Positions 59,454-64,000 of a stretch of 64,000 nucleotides of DNA are shown piece by piece (position 1 is the first letter of the stretch; the number at the start of each line of letters is the position of its first letter). Below the pieces are notes generated by a model that saw only the letters and a program-made list of their open reading frames with translations, was not told the DNA's origin and did no database searches. The stretch lies in assembly GCA_963575745.1 (NCBI GenBank), contig CAUYUJ010022560.1, positions 1 through 64,000 of the forward strand, given 5' to 3'. The position numbers and the translations under genes are program-made. This DNA comes from Prorocentrum cordatum. Taxonomy: Eukaryota; Sar; Dinophyceae; Prorocentrales; Prorocentraceae.

Positions 59454-62330
59454 TTGGGGGAAAGCTTCTCGGTAGTTAGCTACAACGTTCACAAACAGAG
59501 ATCGTCGGGGGCGCCCTTGATTTGCCAGAGCATGCGGCGTCCAGGCATGGATTCGTCGATTGTCTGTTTGCAGGAGGTGCCGCGCTGGACCGCTGGTCGG
59601 CTACTCCTGAAGGGGAAATTCGTAGTGCACGCTAGCCGCGCCAAGGCGGATGAGACTGCCAACCATGAGGGTATCGATTGTGGTTTTCTCATTCCTGGGA
59701 ACCTGAACACAAATTAGATATGCGCAGTTCGGCCGCTACTGGGGCGGAGTGGTCTTAGCAATGGGACCATTTTGTTTCACTTTGTTTGTCAGCGTTCATC
59801 TTATTCACGCAGGTCGAGAATGTCAAAATGACCTTCTTGGGGAAGCGCGTGCAGATGCCGCATTGTATTGGCAGAAGTGCAAGCATAGATTTTTTTTTTG
59901 TTTTTCATATTTCCGTCGTCGTTGGTATCGACGCGAACGTCGCGCTGCCGGCAGGCGTGCCGGGCGTCGCAGGGCCGGCGGTTGCTGCGCCGTTGAAGTC
60001 ACACACTCACTCCATGCAGCGCCGCGTCTTGGAATGGCTGGAGCTTCTGGGGGTGCGGGCTATCAATACTTATGGTAATTTTGATTTGCCTCGCGATCTA
60101 TGGACGTGCGGGTTCAAACGAAGATTATCAAAACGGTCTCAAATCGATTACGTGGCCGTCTCCACCGACTTACAAGGCATTGGTAAATCTTTGAATCATT
60201 TGGATGTTTTTTCGCGAGCCATCCTTGAGTAAGAAAATGGATCGTCGACCTATTGCCGCCCAGTTGAGTTGGCAACCGATTATGCCTTCCCAGCGGCGGG
60301 ACAATGCGTCGGCAGGTGCAGAAGTTCCGCGCGGACCCCCCAAGGGTCGCTTCCAGGACATTGACGTGAAGCACAGTTTCCAACGGCGCGTGGCGAAATA
60401 TTATTTCTTACGATTGGATATGGGGTTTTATGAACAACGCTCACAGGAGGCAGCTCGGGAGTTCTTCGCGCTGGACAGCGGCAGCAAATCATCCAAAGCT
60501 CGAGCGACGTGCCGGATCCAAACGCGAAGTTCGAGACATGAGATGCGGATGGAGATCGACCCAGCTCGTCACGAAGCTCTGCGCCGATTTGTCTGGCAGT
60601 TTTTCCATGCTCTGTCCAAGTTGAATGCGAGCCACAAGATGCGCAATCTGTGCTTGAACAGGCGGCGAGATCAATCGACCTACCAGTTTTTCAGAGTTGG
60701 CGATCGCATCGCGTACGACAGAGCAGAATGGATGCAAGAAGCACTCAAATTTGGACGCAAACGATTCGACGACGCTGCTAACCAATATGATTCGCAAGTC
60801 AGGCGCTACGAGTTGCTAGCACATATCGGACAAAACGATTGCTTGGATGGGCTTGGGCGGCCTTTGGAATTCTGGGGCACTTTGCACGCGAGGGCAAAAC
60901 TTCGACCAGGCTCCGCGGCTGGGATCGATGGAGCGTCGCCGGATGTTTTCAGAGAGCCCCCGCTTGCTGGAGCGTTCCACGTGCGCCAGATATTCGCACA
61001 GCGCGTCGAGACTTTGGATTTGACGCCGGAGTCGATTTATTGGGAGATTTTATTGTGTGTCGGGATTCCCCAAACCACATTCGATGGAGAGTTTGATCCA
61101 TTTCGCTGGATATGCGAATCCCTTGTTCTTCAGAAGTGGTGCTTGCATGCTCTGCGGCCTCGACTGCGCGTGAGCATTTCTCCGTCGTCGGTTCAATCGC
61201 CTGGTTTTCGAGAAGGGGCGCCCGCGCTGCATCTCGCGTCGATTGTTCGGGAGTTGCTGTATTCATCTTGCGAGTGGAAATTGGGCTTGGTTTTTGGCTG
61301 TGCAAGATGTTAAAGCCGCATTCGACCCGATGCCTCATTGCATTATTGCCGAATCCTTGGCTTCCCGGGGGGTGTCAACGCAGGATGTCGCCTTGCGCGC
61401 GCGGGAGATCACGTCCATGTGGGCATCCATTGACTTGCCGCTGGTCGGCCGCGCGCCGCCGTTCCCTTTCGAAAAGGGGGGCGAGCGGGGAGGAGTGGAG
61501 ACCCCCGACGAATGGCGCGCCATGGTGGGCCACGTCATGAACGTGCAGTGAGATCACGGGTGCAGCTTGGCTTGGGCTTCCGTCTGCCCGCAGAGGGGGC
61601 GCGAGAAGAACGCTGGTTCTCTCGCGCCGTGTGGGCCCACAACATTGCGCTGTTCGCGACGAGCGCCGCCGCGACGCAGCGCGCGATCGATTGCTTCGAC
61701 AAAGCTTTCGGCCATTTCCGTTTTCAAGATGGTGGAATCTATTTTACGTGGAAGCCAGACTCATTAGAGCGCACGGTGTCTTCTGCGGCGACCGCCGATG
61801 GAGCTGGCAATTTAAGCGCGGGGGCTGGAAATTCCAAGGCAGAGTGCACATCGAAGCAGCATCTCATTCTTCTGGGTGATTGTCTGGGCGAGTGCGGCTC
61901 GACGCACGCAGGTGTCGAGCATAACTTGTCCAGGGCAGAAGGGCGTTGTTTTGTCCAAATCAGTCAGTTAACTGAAACGGAGCACTACCCCTTCACAAGA
62001 GACTTCGCGCACGCAGTATTTCAGCTGCAACCTGCAATTGTTCTGGGTGGCATTTGACAGCGGGCAGCTTGCGGGGCATCCGATCTTGGGGGCTGAGCAC
62101 GTTGCGGAAGATGTTGCGTCTTCGACGGCGCCCCGACGGACCTTCTGAGTGTAATTCGCGGACCGCGCTGAAAATTATTGGCTGGATGGGCGCTAGTTCT
62201 ATTGATTTCGCTCATGGCAAAGTCTTACGGCGAGTATTTAAGAGGCGTGGGTGGAAACGCAAACTGGTTTTGGACCGCGGGGCACTGCCGCTCCAAAGCT
62301 TACATTCTTTTCGTTCTGAAGAACTTTAAG
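59454..62330 (+). pseudogene. LINE ORF2: APE-type endonuclease and reverse transcriptase, multiple frameshifts
   Basis: Endonuclease: FSVVSYNVHKQRS (start of the fold), SSIVCLQEVPRW (catalytic Glu), VVVGIDANVALP (catalytic Asp/Asn), RSQIDYVAVST; the final SDH motif is replaced by SRAILE. The coding signal moves frame 3 to 2 near 59780, back to 3 near 60200, to 1 near 61250 and to 3 near 61520. RT: KLRPGSAAGIDGASPDVF, LAVQDVKAAFDPMPH (motif A), KGGERGGVETPDEWR, and VWAHNIALFAT (61629-61661) where ADD or ADN is expected, so the catalytic aspartates are lost. It is inactive. I cannot place it in a clade with confidence. Confidence 0.7.
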
Positions 62331-62437
62331 GGTAGCTCTTTGGGAGATGTTGCAGTATCGGGAGCATAGCTCGCGCGCCGCTGCCTTGGGCTCAAGGCAC
62401 GCGCGCCCTATTTGCCCGGACACCGCGAGTGTTCGCT

Positions 62438-64000
62438 ATGTGCTGGAAAGATCATTACATCGATCTTATCCTATCTTACCCATCCACCCCTCATACTGTA
62501 CCTTCACAGCAGAGCGATGGATGCAATTTGCCAGGCTATATGCCCAATTTGAGTTACCAGGCTCACTTTCGACTTGGTAGCGGAGCTGGCCGCACTCTCG
62601 TGTGGTCAGCTCTTGCTCTTCTTAGCCTCATATTCTTCGGCACGATCTTCGTGACCACCTACCACCCTGCGCCACCACTCCCAGTGCGTTTACGAGGATC
62701 TATTCAAGAGCAAGAAGCAACACGAGAGGTACGACGTCTAGACGACCAAACTGGTACCATATACGCTTCATCATTGCGTTACTACCAACCGCTCGGCAAC
62801 GAGCTAACAGCGCAATACTTGAAGCAAGGGCGGGGAGACCCGCCAGACAGAGCGCCTCGAAGACTCGACAAGGCGCTACCCCAGCGCGACAACGCGCATC
62901 ATAACCGTCCTTCGTTACACATTCTCGGGCTAATCGTTTTCGCTACCATATGGTTCGCGCTGGGGGCAGCAATCGGACACATGCGTCGTGGAGATAACAG
63001 CACCGATGGGCAAACACATGGCCCATATTGGGACCCTCAAGGTAATGTACCTTTTCGTGAGTACATCTACGAGGTCAACGCATGGCTCAACGTTACAAGC
63101 GGACGTATGACGCCACAGGCCCAAGCGGCCGCAATACAACGCGGCCTAGGTGGCCTAGCGAGGACACTCGCCATGAGGGTACCGCCTGACATTATAAACT
63201 ATGGTGCTGACATTGATGGGGTCCACACAGACCCAGTAACTTACATCATGTTCCTCCTCAGCATGAAGTTCGAACGCCTGGAAGATGAGCGACAGCTCAC
63301 TTCCGGCACACAACTCATCGACTTCCATGTGCCTCACGGGGAACGAATCGATGTCACTCTTACCCGATTCGAAATGGCCCGACTTGAGGCACAGTCGGTG
63401 GGACTCGACCTTCCTAAATTCCAACTGCTAACCACTATCCTATTCCGCGCCTTAGGCGTCGGCAACCAGAAAGCCATGCAACTCTTACAGCCACTCAATC
63501 ACCAAATGCCTCGAACACAACAACAGTATGATGAGTTGCTGGAAAGGATGCGTTCGGTAGGCCACCTATCCGAACGATCTCCTGGTAACATAGGATCCGT
63601 GTTTGGAAGAGGAAGGGGATCTGGTAGTGGAAATTTCTACACTACCTTGACTACTGAAGCCCAGCCTGGAAACGGGCCCTCAAACATATGGGCCGATGAC
63701 CCAGGAGAATCCACTGCTTTATTAGCAGGGGATCGATCACAACCAAGCTGGGCAACCAGCCCTCCTTCTAGAGAACCACAACCACACCGCTCGTTATGGG
63801 GGGAATCAAATCCCCTAACCGACGGTGTATCCACTTATTTAGGAGACGAAGATTTCGACTCCGGCACCGATGCAAACACTATATCATCAGATGGTGTTGA
63901 AGCTCTAGATTGGTCAGATATCATGAATATGGATAACGACAATCAGCGTGCCGAGCATTTATTCTGGCTGTTACAACAGGCTAAACGAAGGTGGAGGGGG
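62438..64000 (+). CDS. Gag-like N-terminal part of a retroelement polyprotein, open at the window end
   Basis: 521 codons without a stop from ATG 62438 (MCWKDHYIDLILSYPSTPHT) to the last base. Two membrane segments are visible: VWSALALLSLIFFGTIFVTT at about residues 56-75 and LHILGLIVFATIWFALGAAI at about 161-180. After them comes YWDPQGNVPFREYIYEVNAW, NVTSGRMTPQAQAAAIQRGL, HVPHGERIDVTLTRFEMARL and RMRSVGHLSERSPGNIGSVF. These are, from my knowledge, the conserved blocks of dinoflagellate Ty1/copia gag, which ends with an acidic stretch and a (x)LFWxxxxAKRRWR box, seen here at the window edge. The first ATG was used; a later start is possible. Composition is less GC-rich and the frame is unbroken, unlike the neighbouring LINE, so it may be a young insertion. 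Confidence 0.7.
   Translation, partial: MCWKDHYIDLILSYPSTPHTVPSQQSDGCNLPGYMPNLSYQAHFRLGSGAGRTLVWSALALLSLIFFGTIFVTTYHPAPPLPVRLRGSIQEQEATREVRRLDDQTGTIYASSLRYYQPLGNELTAQYLKQGRGDPPDRAPRRLDKALPQRDNAHHNRPSLHILGLIVFATIWFALGAAIGHMRRGDNSTDGQTHGPYWDPQGNVPFREYIYEVNAWLNVTSGRMTPQAQAAAIQRGLGGLARTLAMRVPPDIINYGADIDGVHTDPVTYIMFLLSMKFERLEDERQLTSGTQLIDFHVPHGERIDVTLTRFEMARLEAQSVGLDLPKFQLLTTILFRALGVGNQKAMQLLQPLNHQMPRTQQQYDELLERMRSVGHLSERSPGNIGSVFGRGRGSGSGNFYTTLTTEAQPGNGPSNIWADDPGESTALLAGDRSQPSWATSPPSREPQPHRSLWGESNPLTDGVSTYLGDEDFDSGTDANTISSDGVEALDWSDIMNMDNDNQRAEHLFWLLQQAKRRWRG

Larger units (their letters stand above)
58600..62400 (+). mobile_element. Degraded non-LTR retrotransposon (LINE)
   Basis: An ORF1-like reading frame with one stop is followed at once by an APE-type endonuclease and a reverse transcriptase, all on the plus strand, with repeated frame changes. 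The ends are not defined; no poly(A) tail or target duplication was found. Confidence 0.7.

Overview
The window is nuclear DNA of a dinoflagellate. The best evidence is a 22-nt stretch at 18088-18109 that matches the dinoflagellate trans-spliced leader (DinoSL) at every base, as I know that sequence. A mutated leader relict sits at 24621-24642. Supporting evidence is the mix of retroelement proteins typical of these genomes (DIRS/Ngaro-like tyrosine-recombinase elements, Ty1/copia, a LINE), the high GC content, the very high repeat load, and the near absence of ordinary genes. I cannot name the genus from sequence alone.

Layout. 1-2380: 3' end of a tyrosine-recombinase (YR) retroelement with a membrane-protein ORF and two 360-bp direct repeats. 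2428-7446: arrays of a CCAAGAGGCC-type repeat in both orientations, including a 1.5-kb segmental duplication and a 32-bp perfect palindrome. 7781-13958: a structurally complete YR retroelement with split direct repeats (A1 - ORFs - B1 A2 B2). It carries a small membrane protein, two gag-like ORFs, RT/RNase H, tyrosine recombinase and a methyltransferase-like ORF, and is embedded in a TATG microsatellite. 13960-18087: microsatellites, pyrimidine tracts with recurring GTTCC/GGAAC hairpins, and a CCGCTGTCC minisatellite between inverted flanks. 18088-19672: a decayed retrocopy behind the DinoSL. 20038-23050: a 73-bp and a 115-bp tandem array. 23160-24165: 1 kb of TATG-type microsatellite. 24621-25979: a protein-kinase retropseudogene behind a relict leader.

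26650-34597: a full-length Ty1/copia element with about 96 percent identical LTRs and a broken polyprotein that includes a methyltransferase-like domain. 34600-40300: GC-rich sequence, a GTC trinucleotide array, a foldback element (MITE) and inverted CAAGAGG arrays. 40345-45690: four diverged tandem copies of a 1.3-1.45 kb repeat with nested sub-repeats. 45800-47470: a 1.2-kb GGT array between inverted flanks. 48042-49140: two exon-like pieces that together resemble the NOT box of CCR4-NOT subunit 2. 49190-55710: simple repeats, more CAAGAGG arrays and a second MITE. 56147-58072: unrecognised ORFs bounded by related direct repeats. 58600-62400: a degraded LINE. 62438-64000: the open N-terminal part of a retroelement gag-like polyprotein with two membrane segments, running off the window.

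How the parts relate: almost everything that looks coding belongs to a retroelement or to a reverse-transcribed host mRNA. The two leader-bearing copies are relics of mRNA that was trans-spliced, reverse transcribed and reinserted. The RT of the neighbouring elements is a plausible but unproven source of that activity. The only candidates for ordinary host exons are the CNOT2-like pieces and a short open stretch at 37563-37714.

All translations and alignments were read by eye. Identities are approximate unless stated as exact.
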